Positions 33,382 to 41,617 are shown, counted from the first letter of the stretch. The stretch is DNA of 55,887 bases from Cloacibacillus sp. (GCA_036655895.1 JAVVPF010000021.1:1-55887), one strand, 5' to 3'. A program made the numbers and translations. Notes: generated from the letters alone by a model not told the origin.

Positions 33382-33897
33382 ATGACCGTTAAAAAATTTT
33401 TGGACAACTTTGAAGAATATTTTTGCGTTTGGACCATGGCCATAATGACGGTTCTCGTCTTTTTTCAGGTCGTAATGAGGTATGTATTTTCAAATTCGCT
33501 CTCATGGAGCGAGGAGCTGGCGCGTTTTATATTTCTCTGGCTTTCGTGGATAGGAGCAAGCTACGCCGTAAAAGAGCGCAGCCATTTTCGCGTTGAGATG
33601 TTCGCCAATATGGTAAAGGGCAGAGCTCGCGTTTATTTTGAATACTTCGTTCTCATAGTCTGGTTCGTTTTCAGCTTTATACTGACGTGGCTCGGCACAG
33701 AACTCGTCGTCTTTCTGTACGATACGGGGCAGGCGTCGTCCGCTATGGACATCCCCATGACGTGGCCCTACGCCTCCGTGCCGGTCGGATGCGCGCTTAT
33801 GTGCATAAGGCTCGTCGTAGAAATGTACAAGCTTTACAAGGGAGAGCCGTTAGGCCCCAAACAGACAAAAGAACAGGAAATAGAGGAGATGATATAG
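33382..33897 (+). CDS. dctQ: TRAP transporter small membrane subunit (DctQ family)
   Basis: This 171-aa protein has four hydrophobic helices. Family motifs are VVMRYVFSNSLSWSEELARF and FLWLSWIGASYAVKERSHFRVEM. It pairs with DctM to form the Na+-driven carrier. AGGGAGG lies about 8 nt before the ATG. Its stop is followed after one base by the DctM start. A second, closely similar copy is at 36520-37020. Confidence 0.93.
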   Translation: MTVKKFLDNFEEYFCVWTMAIMTVLVFFQVVMRYVFSNSLSWSEELARFIFLWLSWIGASYAVKERSHFRVEMFANMVKGRARVYFEYFVLIVWFVFSFILTWLGTELVVFLYDTGQASSAMDIPMTWPYASVPVGCALMCIRLVVEMYKLYKGEPLGPKQTKEQEIEEMI

Positions 33898-33898
33898 C

Positions 33899-35179
33899 AT
33901 GGAAGCTATTATACTATTCTCTCTGCTCATAGTTACCATCGCTATGAGCATCCCAATAGGCATAACGCTTGGCATATCCACCGGCCTCGCCATGTGGCTC
34001 ACCTCGGACATACCGATGCTGATGCTGGCTCAGAAATCAGTGACGGGGCTGGATTCATTCCCGCTACTCGCCATCCCCTTCTTCATATTGGCGGGAGCGC
34101 TCATGTGCAACGGCGGCATCTCGCGCCGTCTCGTAAACCTCGCTGAGAGCCTCGTAGGTTACATCACCGGCGGCCTTGCGATGGTCACCGTGCTTGCCTG
34201 CATGTTCTTCGCCGCCATCTCTGGCTCAGGCCCCGCTACAGTATCGGCCATAGGCTCCTTCATGGTGCCCTCGATGAAAGAACGCAAGTACGACGCAGGC
34301 TTTGCCGCGGCCATCACGGCGGCCGCCGGCACGATAGGCGTAATAATCCCGCCTTCAATACCATTCGTCATCTACTGCATCGTAGCCCAGTGCTCGATAG
34401 GCGACATGTTCATAGCGGGCATCGTGCCCGGCGTCATGATAGGTATAGCGCTGATGCTCGTCTGCTACTGCACCGCGAAAAAACGCCACTACGTCAGCGT
34501 CGCGCAGCGTCCCAAACTTGCCGACGTGTGGAGATCGTTCAAAGAGGCCTTCTGGGCGCTGCTCGTTCCCGTCATCATCCTTGGCGGCATCTACGGCGGC
34601 ATCTTCACGCCGACGGAAGCGGCGGTCGTAGCGGTCGTCTATTCCGTATTCATCGGAAAATTCATATACAAAGAACTTGACGGCAAGACGCTCTATGAAT
34701 GTCTGCGCACAACGGGCCTCATCAACGGCGCGACAGAGTTCATGATAGGCCTTTCCATGGCCTTCGCAAGCTACCTTGCAATGGCGCAGATACCGGCGCA
34801 CATCGCATCGTGGATGACGAGCCTTGCGCATACGCCCTTTATGCTGCTTATGGTAATAAATATTTTCCTGCTCATCATAGGCTGCTTCGTGGACAATATT
34901 GCCGCCGTCATCATCCTTACGCCGATACTGCTTCCCGTCGTGAAGGCCATAGGCATAGACCCGATACATTTCGGGCTTATCATCACCGTCAACCTCGCCT
35001 GCGGCTTCATCTCGCCGCCCTACGGCATAAACCTCTTCGTGGCCTCCGCCATCTCGGGAGAGAGCATCGAAACTATCTCAAAGGCTATACTTCCGTCGTT
35101 CTTCGCGATGGTCGCCTGTCTTCTGCTCTTCACCTACTTCCCCATTTTCTCAATGGGGCTGCTCAGCCTGATCCGATAA
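33899..35179 (+). CDS. dctM: TRAP transporter large membrane subunit (DctM family)
   Basis: This 426-aa protein has about 12 helices. DctM landmarks include FPLLAIPFFILAGALM, FFAAISGSGPATVSAIGS, ITAAAGTIGVIIPPSIPFVIY and GIFTPTEAAVVAVVY, with FGLIITVNLACGFISPPYG in the second half. These form the transport core. It completes the first DctPQM system. Compared by eye, it differs from the second copy at about 49 of 426 positions. Confidence 0.95.
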   Translation: MEAIILFSLLIVTIAMSIPIGITLGISTGLAMWLTSDIPMLMLAQKSVTGLDSFPLLAIPFFILAGALMCNGGISRRLVNLAESLVGYITGGLAMVTVLACMFFAAISGSGPATVSAIGSFMVPSMKERKYDAGFAAAITAAAGTIGVIIPPSIPFVIYCIVAQCSIGDMFIAGIVPGVMIGIALMLVCYCTAKKRHYVSVAQRPKLADVWRSFKEAFWALLVPVIILGGIYGGIFTPTEAAVVAVVYSVFIGKFIYKELDGKTLYECLRTTGLINGATEFMIGLSMAFASYLAMAQIPAHIASWMTSLAHTPFMLLMVINIFLLIIGCFVDNIAAVIILTPILLPVVKAIGIDPIHFGLIITVNLACGFISPPYGINLFVASAISGESIETISKAILPSFFAMVACLLLFTYFPIFSMGLLSLIR

Positions 35180-35183
35180 CAGG

Positions 35184-35230
35184 CGCGCGCGGGAAATATT
35201 CTTCGGATATGCTCCCGCGCGCGTTTCTTT
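35184..35230 (+). terminator. Terminator after the first TRAP operon
   Basis: A 10-bp GC stem (CGCGCGCGGG / CCCGCGCGCG) with a 20-nt loop is followed by TTTCTTTT. Confidence 0.75.
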
Positions 35231-35248
35231 TGATGACAATATGACGCC

Positions 35249-35280
35249 TTCACATTAAAATCTAACATTATAAATGTGAA
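35249..35280. promoter_or_regulatory. Inverted repeat in front of the formate/nitrite channel gene
   Basis: TTCACATT (35249-35256) and AATGTGAA (35273-35280) form an 8-bp inverted repeat with 16 nt between, just before the ribosome site. It looks like an operator, or a weak leader hairpin. The cognate regulator is unknown. Confidence 0.4.
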
Positions 35281-35296
35281 CAGGGGGATTTTTTTT

Positions 35297-36133
35297 ATGA
35301 GCTGCAAAACGCCGGCAGAAATTGCCGAATGCGCGGTCAACGCCGCGGTGAACAAAAGCAGGCTTCCGCTCTCCGTGATGTCCGTCATGGGATTTCTCGC
35401 CGGAGCCTATATAGCCATGGGCGGCTATTTTATGACGATCGTCACACAGGACGCCTCGGCCTTTGTGGGAGTAGGGCTTTCGAAGCTCGCGGGCGGCATA
35501 GTCTTCGCGCTTGGGCTGCTGCTCGTGGTGGGCGCAGGCGGCGAACTCTTTACCGGAAACTGCCTCATGCCAATAGGCGTGCTCTCAAACAGGTGTTCGT
35601 GGAGCGGGCTTCTGCGCAACTGGAGCGTAGTCTATCTGACAAACATGGCGGGCGGCCTCTTTTTTGCGCTGCTCATATACAAAAGCGGCGGTATCTCCGA
35701 CAAGGCCGCCGAGACCGCGCTCAACATAGCGGCCGCGAAAGTTTCGATTCCCATAGCTCAGATGATAGTACGCGGCATATTGTGCAACTGGTTCGTCGGG
35801 CTTGCCGTCTGGCTTGCCTTCGGCGCGACGGACATGGCCGGAAAATATATCGCCTGTCTTGTACCGATATCGGCCTTCGTTGCGATGGGCTTTGAACACT
35901 GCATAGCAAACATGTACTTCATCGGCCTCGGCATCATGCTGAAGGGCGACACCGCGCTCATTGAAAGACTCTCCTACCCCGCAGACAAACTTGCGGGAAT
36001 AAATCTCTGCGGCTACCTGAACAACCTCATACCGGTGACACTTGGAAACATTCTGGGCGCCGCGCTGCTTGTCGCGTGCCTCTACTTCGTAGCCTTCAGA
36101 AAATCTCTCACCGACGGCGCCAAAATCTCGTAA
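35297..36133 (+). CDS. Formate/nitrite transporter family channel (FNT)
   Basis: This 278-aa protein has six hydrophobic helices of the aquaporin-like FNT fold. Signatures are FLAGAYIAMGGYFMTIV, GGELFTGNCLMP, RGILCNWFVGLAVWLA and EHCIANMYFIGLGI. FocA and NirC are the best-known members; others carry hydrosulfide or acetate. The ATG at 35297 is preferred over a GTG seven codons upstream because GGGGG lies at the right distance. In this genome formate arises from the histidine/formyl-THF route at 44-55 kb, so export of formate is a reasonable guess. It stands as a single gene with its own terminator. Confidence 0.9.
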   Translation: MSCKTPAEIAECAVNAAVNKSRLPLSVMSVMGFLAGAYIAMGGYFMTIVTQDASAFVGVGLSKLAGGIVFALGLLLVVGAGGELFTGNCLMPIGVLSNRCSWSGLLRNWSVVYLTNMAGGLFFALLIYKSGGISDKAAETALNIAAAKVSIPIAQMIVRGILCNWFVGLAVWLAFGATDMAGKYIACLVPISAFVAMGFEHCIANMYFIGLGIMLKGDTALIERLSYPADKLAGINLCGYLNNLIPVTLGNILGAALLVACLYFVAFRKSLTDGAKIS

Positions 36134-36154
36134 AACAATTTATCTGTATACCTC

Positions 36155-36203
36155 TGCGGCAAACGGCCTCTTTGCTTCTCATGCAAGCAGGCCGTTTGCC
36201 GCA
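36155..36203 (+). terminator. Terminator after the FNT gene
   Basis: A perfect 15-bp stem (TGCGGCAAACGGCCT / AGGCCGTTTGCCGCA) has a smaller TTGC/GCAA stem in its loop. It is followed by TATTC only, so it is strong in stem and weak in T-run. Confidence 0.65.
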
Positions 36204-36322
36204 TATTCGCCGCGTTATCCCCTCAAGCCGCAAAGAGCCGCACTCTTGTCGTTATTTCGCATATTATTAACGATTTATTAAGTATTTTACGCAATTATCA
36301 ATAATTCCCATATATTATAACC

Positions 36323-36351
36323 TTGACTTTTGATATACCTCAGAATATTAT
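36323..36351 (+). promoter_or_regulatory. Promoter of the second dctQM unit
   Basis: TTGACT at 36323-36328, a 17-bp spacer, and TATTAT at 36346-36351. The spacing and -10 are the same as in the larA operon promoter. Confidence 0.6.
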
Positions 36352-36457
36352 GCATCTTAATAACTGACACGAATTAGTTCTTCTTTGACAATTTCATGTT
36401 TTTTGATAAGCATGATCCAACAGCGGTATGAAGAAAGGAGACTTTAAACGATTTAGC

Positions 36458-36465
36458 TGTATACA
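36458..36465. promoter_or_regulatory. TGTATACA operator upstream of the second dctQM unit
   Basis: This is the third intergenic copy of the palindrome found at the GntR and larA promoters. It lies about 105 nt downstream of the predicted -10 and 55 nt before the dctQ ATG. Confidence 0.55.
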
Positions 36466-36519
36466 TAAGGAATACCGAAAACGAAAGAAATAATGACTTT
36501 TGTGGGAGGAATCGTTTCT

Positions 36520-37020
36520 ATGTGGAAGTTCATCGACAATTTTGAAGAATATTTCTGTGTGTGGACCATGGCCATCATGACCATCCTGGTCTTTATACAG
36601 GTTGTGATGCGCTACGTCTTTTCCAATTCGCTGTCGTGGAGCGAAGAACTTGCCAGATATATTTTTCTGTGGCTCTCATGGATAGGTGCAAGCTACGCCG
36701 TGAAGGAACGCAGCCATTTCCGCGTCGAGATGTTCGCCAATATGATAAAGGGCAGCGCGCGCCGCTTCTTTGAAGCCTTCGTGCTCATCGTGTGGTTTCT
36801 TTTCAGCTTCGTGCTGGCGTGGCTCGGCACAGACCTCGTTCTTTTCCTCGCGGAGAGCGGACAAAATTCGTCGGCTATGGAGATACCGATGACGTGGGCC
36901 TACGCCGCGGTGCCTGTAGGATGCGCGCTTATGTGCTTCAGACTTTTGATAGAGATGTACAAACTGTGGAAGGGCGAACCCTTCGGACCAAAAACTGACA
37001 ACGTGGAGGAGATCTGCTGA
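36520..37020 (+). CDS. dctQ: TRAP transporter small membrane subunit (DctQ), second copy
   Basis: The 166-aa protein closely matches the DctQ at 33382-33897, including MRYVFSNSLSWSEELARY and IGASYAVKERSHFRVEMFANM. Differences gather in the last helix and the C-terminal tail. I start it at 36520, 9 nt after GGGAGGA, since the upstream ATG at 36493 has no ribosome site. Its TGA overlaps the DctM ATG (TGATG). No DctP gene precedes it. Confidence 0.9.
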   Translation: MWKFIDNFEEYFCVWTMAIMTILVFIQVVMRYVFSNSLSWSEELARYIFLWLSWIGASYAVKERSHFRVEMFANMIKGSARRFFEAFVLIVWFLFSFVLAWLGTDLVLFLAESGQNSSAMEIPMTWAYAAVPVGCALMCFRLLIEMYKLWKGEPFGPKTDNVEEIC

Positions 37021-38300
37021 TGGAAGCGGTAATCGTATTCTCTATATTGATAGTAACGATAGCGCTCAGCATTCCCATTGGGATCACGCTGGGCCTTGCT
37101 ACGGGACTTGCCATGTGGCTCACCTCCGACATCCCGATGCTGATGCTGGCTCAGAAATCCGTGACGGGACTGGACTCCTTTCCGCTGCTTGCCATTCCGT
37201 TCTTCATTCTGGCGGGAGCGCTCATGTGCAGCGGCGGCATCTCGCGCCGCCTTGTGAACCTGGCGGAAAGCCTCGTAGGTTTCATCACGGGCGGCCTTGC
37301 GATGGTTACGGTGCTTGCCTGCATGTTCTTTGCCGCCATCTCAGGCTCCGGGCCGGCGACCGTATCGGCCATCGGCTCTTTCATGATCCCATCCATGAAG
37401 GAACGCAAATATGACGCGAGCTTCGCGGCGGCCATCACCGCCGCCGCCGGCACCATCGGAGTAATAATCCCGCCCTCGATACCGTTCGTCATTTACTGCG
37501 TCGTCGCGCAGTGCTCCATCGGCGACATGTTCATAGCGGGCATCGTTCCCGGCCTCATCATCGGCTTCGCCCTGATGTTTGTCTGTTTCTGCACAGCTAA
37601 AAAAAGACATTACGTCAGCCTCGCCTCGCGCCCCAAGTTCTCAACGGTGTGGAAGGCCTTCACTGAAGCGATATGGGCGCTGATGGTGCCGGTCATAATT
37701 CTCGGCGGCATCTACGGTGGCATCTTCACTCCGACGGAGGCGGCGGTCGTAGCGGTCGTCTACTCGGTCTTCATCGGAAAGTTCATATACAAGGAACTTG
37801 ACAATAAATCCCTCTACGAGAGCCTTCGCCTCTCAGGGCTGATCAACGGAGCTACGGAGTTCATGATAGGCCTCTCAATGGCCTTCGCGAGCTACCTGAC
37901 GATGGCGCAGATACCGTACCACATCGCCCAGTGGCTCACGGGATTTGCCGACAACCCGTTCATGCTGCTTATGATAATCAACGTATTCCTTCTCATCATA
38001 GGGTGCTTTGTGGACAACATCGCAGCGGTCATCATATTGACGCCCATCTTGCTGCCTGTCGTAAAAAGCATAGGCATAGACCCGATACATTTTGGGCTTA
38101 TCATCACCGTCAACCTCGCCTGCGGCTTCATCTCGCCGCCCTACGGCATAAACCTTTTCGTAGCCTCCGCCATCTCGGGAGAGAGCATAGAAAACATTTC
38201 AAAGGCCATACTGCCCTCCTTCCTCGCAATGGTGGCCTGCCTGCTGCTCTTTACCTACTTTCCTATATTCTCGCTTGGACTGCTGCACTGGATGGGATAA
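37020..38300 (+). CDS. dctM: TRAP transporter large membrane subunit (DctM), second copy
   Basis: The 426-aa protein has exactly the same length as the DctM at 33899-35179, with roughly 88 percent identity by eye. Differences are mostly conservative and cluster at the middle loop (residues about 198-220), residues about 305-325, and the last four residues. The transport motifs are all intact. Lacking its own binding protein, it probably depends on the DctP encoded at 32311, or on one elsewhere. Confidence 0.93.
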   Translation: MEAVIVFSILIVTIALSIPIGITLGLATGLAMWLTSDIPMLMLAQKSVTGLDSFPLLAIPFFILAGALMCSGGISRRLVNLAESLVGFITGGLAMVTVLACMFFAAISGSGPATVSAIGSFMIPSMKERKYDASFAAAITAAAGTIGVIIPPSIPFVIYCVVAQCSIGDMFIAGIVPGLIIGFALMFVCFCTAKKRHYVSLASRPKFSTVWKAFTEAIWALMVPVIILGGIYGGIFTPTEAAVVAVVYSVFIGKFIYKELDNKSLYESLRLSGLINGATEFMIGLSMAFASYLTMAQIPYHIAQWLTGFADNPFMLLMIINVFLLIIGCFVDNIAAVIILTPILLPVVKSIGIDPIHFGLIITVNLACGFISPPYGINLFVASAISGESIENISKAILPSFLAMVACLLLFTYFPIFSLGLLHWMG

Positions 38301-38321
38301 CGCGGCACGCGCCATCCGCCG

Positions 38322-38350
38322 GCCTCTCGCTCTTTGAGAGGCCTTTTTTA
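38322..38350 (+). terminator. Terminator after the second dctQM unit
   Basis: An 8-bp stem (GGCCTCTC / GAGAGGCC) with a 7-nt loop is followed by TTTTTTA. Confidence 0.85.
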
Positions 38351-38448
38351 TTGCCGTAAATTTTCGCGGCGCCAATATTTGCCTTACTTTCCATTATGAA
38401 TATAATGGAGAGAGCAACGTAAAAATTTTTTGCGGGGAGATAGATGCT

Positions 38449-39610
38449 ATGTCGGCGGCTTTTGATTTCGACAATGAAGTGATCGAGTTTACACGGGAGC
38501 TTGTGCAGCTCCAAAGCTATTCGGACCATGAGGGCGACGTGGCGCGGGCCGTTGAGGAGAGAATGCGGCGGCTTGGATATGACGAAGTTCTCATCGACAC
38601 GGCTGGGAACGTCGCGGGCTTTATCGGCGACGGAGGAAAAGACCATACATTTTGATTCCCACATGGACACAGTAGAGGCGGCCGACGCGGACGAATGGGA
38701 GCTTCCGCCCTTTGCCGCCGAAATGAAGGATGGCCGCATCTACGGGCGCGGCTCAGTAGACATGAAGTCCGGACTTGCCGCCTCCATCTACGGCGCGGCC
38801 GCGGCGCGCGACAACGGCTGGACGCGCGGAAAACGCGTCTGCGTCAGCGGCTCCGTCTGCGAGGAGTACTGCGACGGCGAAAACCTGCGCATGATGTACC
38901 GCGAGCTTGACCTGCGCCCTGACTTCGTCGTCATCTGCGAGCCGTCGGACAATGTGATAACGCTGGGGCACAAGGGGAAGATACAGGCGCGCGTCACGAC
39001 GCACGGCATCTCCGCTCACGGCTCCGCGCCGGAAAAAGGCATCAACGCCGTCTATGAGATGGCGGAGATAATAAGCCGCGTGGAGGCGCTCAACAAACGG
39101 CTGACAGAGGAGGGCGCGCCTCACGGAACGATCGTGCTCTCCGACATAAGCTGCGTCAGCGCGTCGCTGAACGCCGTGCCAAGCGAAGCCTCCATCTATC
39201 TTGACCGCCGCCTTGTGCTGGGCGAGACGGAAGAAAAGGTGCGCGCTGAGATGGAAGAACTGATACGGGGCAAGCGCGCGACGTGGGAGCCTGGCACGCT
39301 GCGCCACACAAGCTGGCGCGGAGCGGCGCTCGTCTACGAGCCTGTGCACATGCCGTGGAAAATATCGGAGGAGTCTCCGCTCTTTAAGGCGGCAAACGCC
39401 GCATACGAGGCGGCCTTTGGATCGGCTCCCGAGAAATACGATTTCTGGGACTTCGGCACAAACGCAGTTACGCCCGTCTCAATGGGGATAGCCACCATAG
39501 GCTTCGGCCCCGGCGAATACAAGCTGGCGCACATGCGTGACGAAAACTGCGAGGCGTCGAAGATAGCGGAGGCCGCGCGTTTTTACGCAAATATCATAAA
39601 GGCGCTCTAA
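38449..39610 (+). pseudogene. M20 metallohydrolase (YgeY-like), broken by a +1 frameshift
   Basis: Two overlapping frames together encode one M20 peptidase/deacylase of about 386 aa. The first frame (from the ATG at 38449) gives residues 1-65 and stops at a TGA just after GDGGKDHTF. The second continues with TIHFDSHMDTVEA, RGSVDMKSG, SVCEEYCDGE and the C-terminal lid and zinc residues. The break lies at AAAA (38637-38640): removing one A restores GGKTIHFDSH. It resembles YgeY-type M20 enzymes that cluster with purine or amino acid breakdown genes. It is either a recent pseudogene or an indel error in the assembly. All zinc ligands of the second part look intact. Confidence 0.75.
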
Positions 39611-39617
39611 GACGCCT

Positions 39618-40529
39618 CTATAAATTTCCCACAGCAGTCCGCGCCGCATCTATATGCCGGCGCGGACTGCTGTGAAACGAAATCGCAGGGACGCCGTCTA
39701 TGCTTTTAAAGACGACGCCCTCCCCTTTTAGCGTCACGATGACCCTATCAAGCGCCTCCATAGTTTTTTCAGAAGTGTCGTGCATCAGCACTATGCTTAT
39801 TTTGTGCCTCATGACGCCGCCTGAGATATTCGCGTATATATCGCCCGAAGTGACGCGCGGCGCGGAATCCGCGCCGGAGACGTTCCAGTCGTAATAGCGA
39901 AAGCCCAGGCTTGTCATTTTCGCCGTAAGCGCCGCCCTCACCCTTCTGTTCCAGTTGTTGACGCTGCCGCCGGGAAACCGGAAAATTACAGGCCGCTCCC
40001 CCGCCGCGCTGTAGATGGCCTTCTGCGTCTTATAAAAATCGTCAAGGTAACTGCCGACACTTGCGTAGACCTTGCGGTAGTCGTGCGTATAGGTGTGGAC
40101 GGCAAGCTTGTGCCCCTCCGCCTTCATGCGGCGCACAAGCTCCGGGCGGCGCTCCACATTCTGCCCCACCAGAAAAAAGGTGGCTGGCACATCATATTTT
40201 TTAAGTATGTCGAGTATCCGCGCCGTGTGCACAGAGGGGCCGTCGTCAAAGGTGAGGCAGACGACGCGCGGACTCATGACCGCAAAAGGCGGCGACGGCG
40301 GCGCTATATCCAAAGAGGCGGCGCTGCCCGGCAGAGGGACGTTTTCGGAATAAAGGCTTTCATGCACCTCGGGCGACAGCTTCGCGGCACTTTCCACGGG
40401 CCGCGTCGGCGCTTCGCGCAAAAATAAAAAAACGGCGCAGCAGAGTGCCGCCAACAAAACGCAGAGGAGCGCGCCCAGCTGATATTTCCAGTATTTATTG
40501 TTATTTCCCTGTTTTTTGTAATGCTTCAT
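39618..40529 (-). CDS. Membrane-anchored polysaccharide deacetylase (NodB domain)
   Basis: The protein is 303 aa. An N-terminal transmembrane anchor (LGALLCVLLAALCCAVFLFL) is followed by a NodB/CE4 domain from about residue 85. Motif 1 is CLTFDDGPSVHT (catalytic and metal Asp), motif 2 is HTYTHDY (metal His pair), and motif 3 is RFPGGS. Later motifs YDWNVSGAD and IVLMHDTSE are also present. It would de-N-acetylate peptidoglycan or another envelope glycan from outside the membrane. The ATG at 40529 is preferred over the TTG directly before it. The last 20 codons overlap a long inverted repeat. Confidence 0.92.
   Translation of the reverse strand: MKHYKKQGNNNKYWKYQLGALLCVLLAALCCAVFLFLREAPTRPVESAAKLSPEVHESLYSENVPLPGSAASLDIAPPSPPFAVMSPRVVCLTFDDGPSVHTARILDILKKYDVPATFFLVGQNVERRPELVRRMKAEGHKLAVHTYTHDYRKVYASVGSYLDDFYKTQKAIYSAAGERPVIFRFPGGSVNNWNRRVRAALTAKMTSLGFRYYDWNVSGADSAPRVTSGDIYANISGGVMRHKISIVLMHDTSEKTMEALDRVIVTLKGEGVVFKSIDGVPAISFHSSPRRHIDAARTAVGNL
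39630..39674. repeat. 17-bp inverted repeat at the 3' end of the deacetylase gene
   Basis: CACAGCAGTCCGCGCCG (39630-39646) pairs perfectly with 39658-39674 around an 11-nt loop. It lies within the last codons of the deacetylase gene and just past the M20 gene stop. It looks like a bidirectional terminator stem, but T-runs are poor on both sides. Confidence 0.65.
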
Positions 40530-40706
40530 CAATTATCGTTCGCACCTTGCTTTCAGGGCATGAGAGTAGCACAAAGGCCTCCTATTGAAAACATAGATAT
40601 ACGAAAAAATCACGCACCTCCGGCAATTTGCGCGGCGGAGTGATAAAATGGGGCAAACGGCGAAAGCCATAGCAAAAATCAAAATACGGATCGGCGGGAC
40701 ATTTAA

Positions 40707-41611
40707 ATGAAGACACCTTTTGAAAAAATCGTAGATATAAACGCCGTAGGCCGCGCGGACAACAGCGTCGGCATTGGAGAGCTGTTTTCTCTCGCGGAGG
40801 CGGAAAGGACGGCGCTCGCCCCAGAGAACGGGGCGCGGACGCTGCTGCTTGCGGTCGACGTGCAGCGTGACTTTATGGACGGCGGCGTGCTCGGAGTAAA
40901 CGGCGCGCTTGACGATGTGCGGCGGCTGACGCGCTTCATGTATGACAACATGGAAAATATAACCGAGATAGCCGTCACGATGGACACGCACGCACCGCAG
41001 CAGATATTCCATCCCTGCTGGTGGCGGGGCGAAGACGGCGCGGCACCGGCTCCGTTTACCGTCATCACAAAAGACGACCTCGACCTCGGGCGCTGGACGC
41101 CGCTCTTTGAACCAAAAGAAAGCGCCGCCTACCTTGTTTTTTGGGCGCCGCCGGCAAAAAGCGCCTCTGTATCTGGCCCTATCACTGCATCGCCGGCACC
41201 ACCGGCGCGGCGCTTGAAAACCAGTTCTCCAACATGGCGCACTTTTTTTCAATCGTAAAGGGCGTCTCCGTCAAGAAAATCATCAAGGGCACGCTGCCAG
41301 CGACGGAATTTTACGGCGCAGTGCGCCCCGAATACTCCCCAAACGGACTCTACACCAACGACGCGCTGCTTGACGTCATAAAAAGCTGCCGCAGGGTCGT
41401 CATCGCGGGCGAGGCGAAGGACTACTGCGTCTACGAAACTGTGCGTCAGATATTTGAAGAGCTTGAAAACGAACCGCAGAAACCGGAGATATTCATACTA
41501 GAGGACTGCACAAGCAGCATCCAGTCCCCGGAGGAGGCCGCCGCGCTCTACAGCGGCCTTGCGGAAAAATACGCCTTCCACCTTGTAAGAAGCACCGACA
41601 AATTTTTATAA
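40707..41611 (+). pseudogene. Isochorismatase/nicotinamidase-like cysteine hydrolase, broken by a frameshift
   Basis: Two frames together give a protein of about 301 aa. The first (ATG 40707) has the catalytic Asp in LLLAVDVQRDFMDGG and MDTHAPQQIFHPCWW, and runs to about YLVFW. The second resumes at GAAGKKRLCIWPYHCIAGTTGAAL and holds the nucleophile Cys in VVIAGEAKDYCVYET. The break is at a run of six T residues (41137-41142); a seventh T would restore YLVFLGAAGKKRL. The family hydrolyses amides such as nicotinamide or carbamoylated compounds. It is either a recent pseudogene or a homopolymer error. A normal ribosome site is not obvious. Confidence 0.75.
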
Positions 41612-41617
41612 AAAACA

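Larger units (their letters stand above)
36134..36519. other. 386-bp intergenic region with terminator, promoter and operator
   Basis: No gene is seen. The region starts with the FNT terminator, then carries an AT-rich stretch with a promoter at 36323-36351, a further TTGACA at 36385 without a good -10, and the TGTATACA palindrome at 36458-36465. The leader to the second dctQ is about 160 nt. A partial match, TGTATACC, lies at 36145-36152. Confidence 0.6.

Noticed and set aside
36145-36152. TGTATACC as a fourth GntR operator
   Set aside because: It matches 7 of 8 bases but lies right after the FNT stop, before the FNT terminator, where an operator would have no promoter to control.
38653-38655. 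TGA in the M20 gene as a selenocysteine codon
   Set aside because: The catalytic sequence continues in a different frame, so read-through of this TGA would not restore the protein.
41137-41143. Programmed -1 frameshift at the T-run of the isochorismatase-like gene
   Set aside because: In the zero frame the codons are GTT TTT TGG, which do not form a X-XXY-YYZ slippery heptamer with good re-pairing, and no pseudoknot is evident downstream. A lost T explains the break more simply.
40533-41252. 239-aa open frame on the minus strand
   Set aside because: It covers the first half of the isochorismatase-like gene on the opposite strand and shows only Arg/Cys-rich low-complexity sequence.
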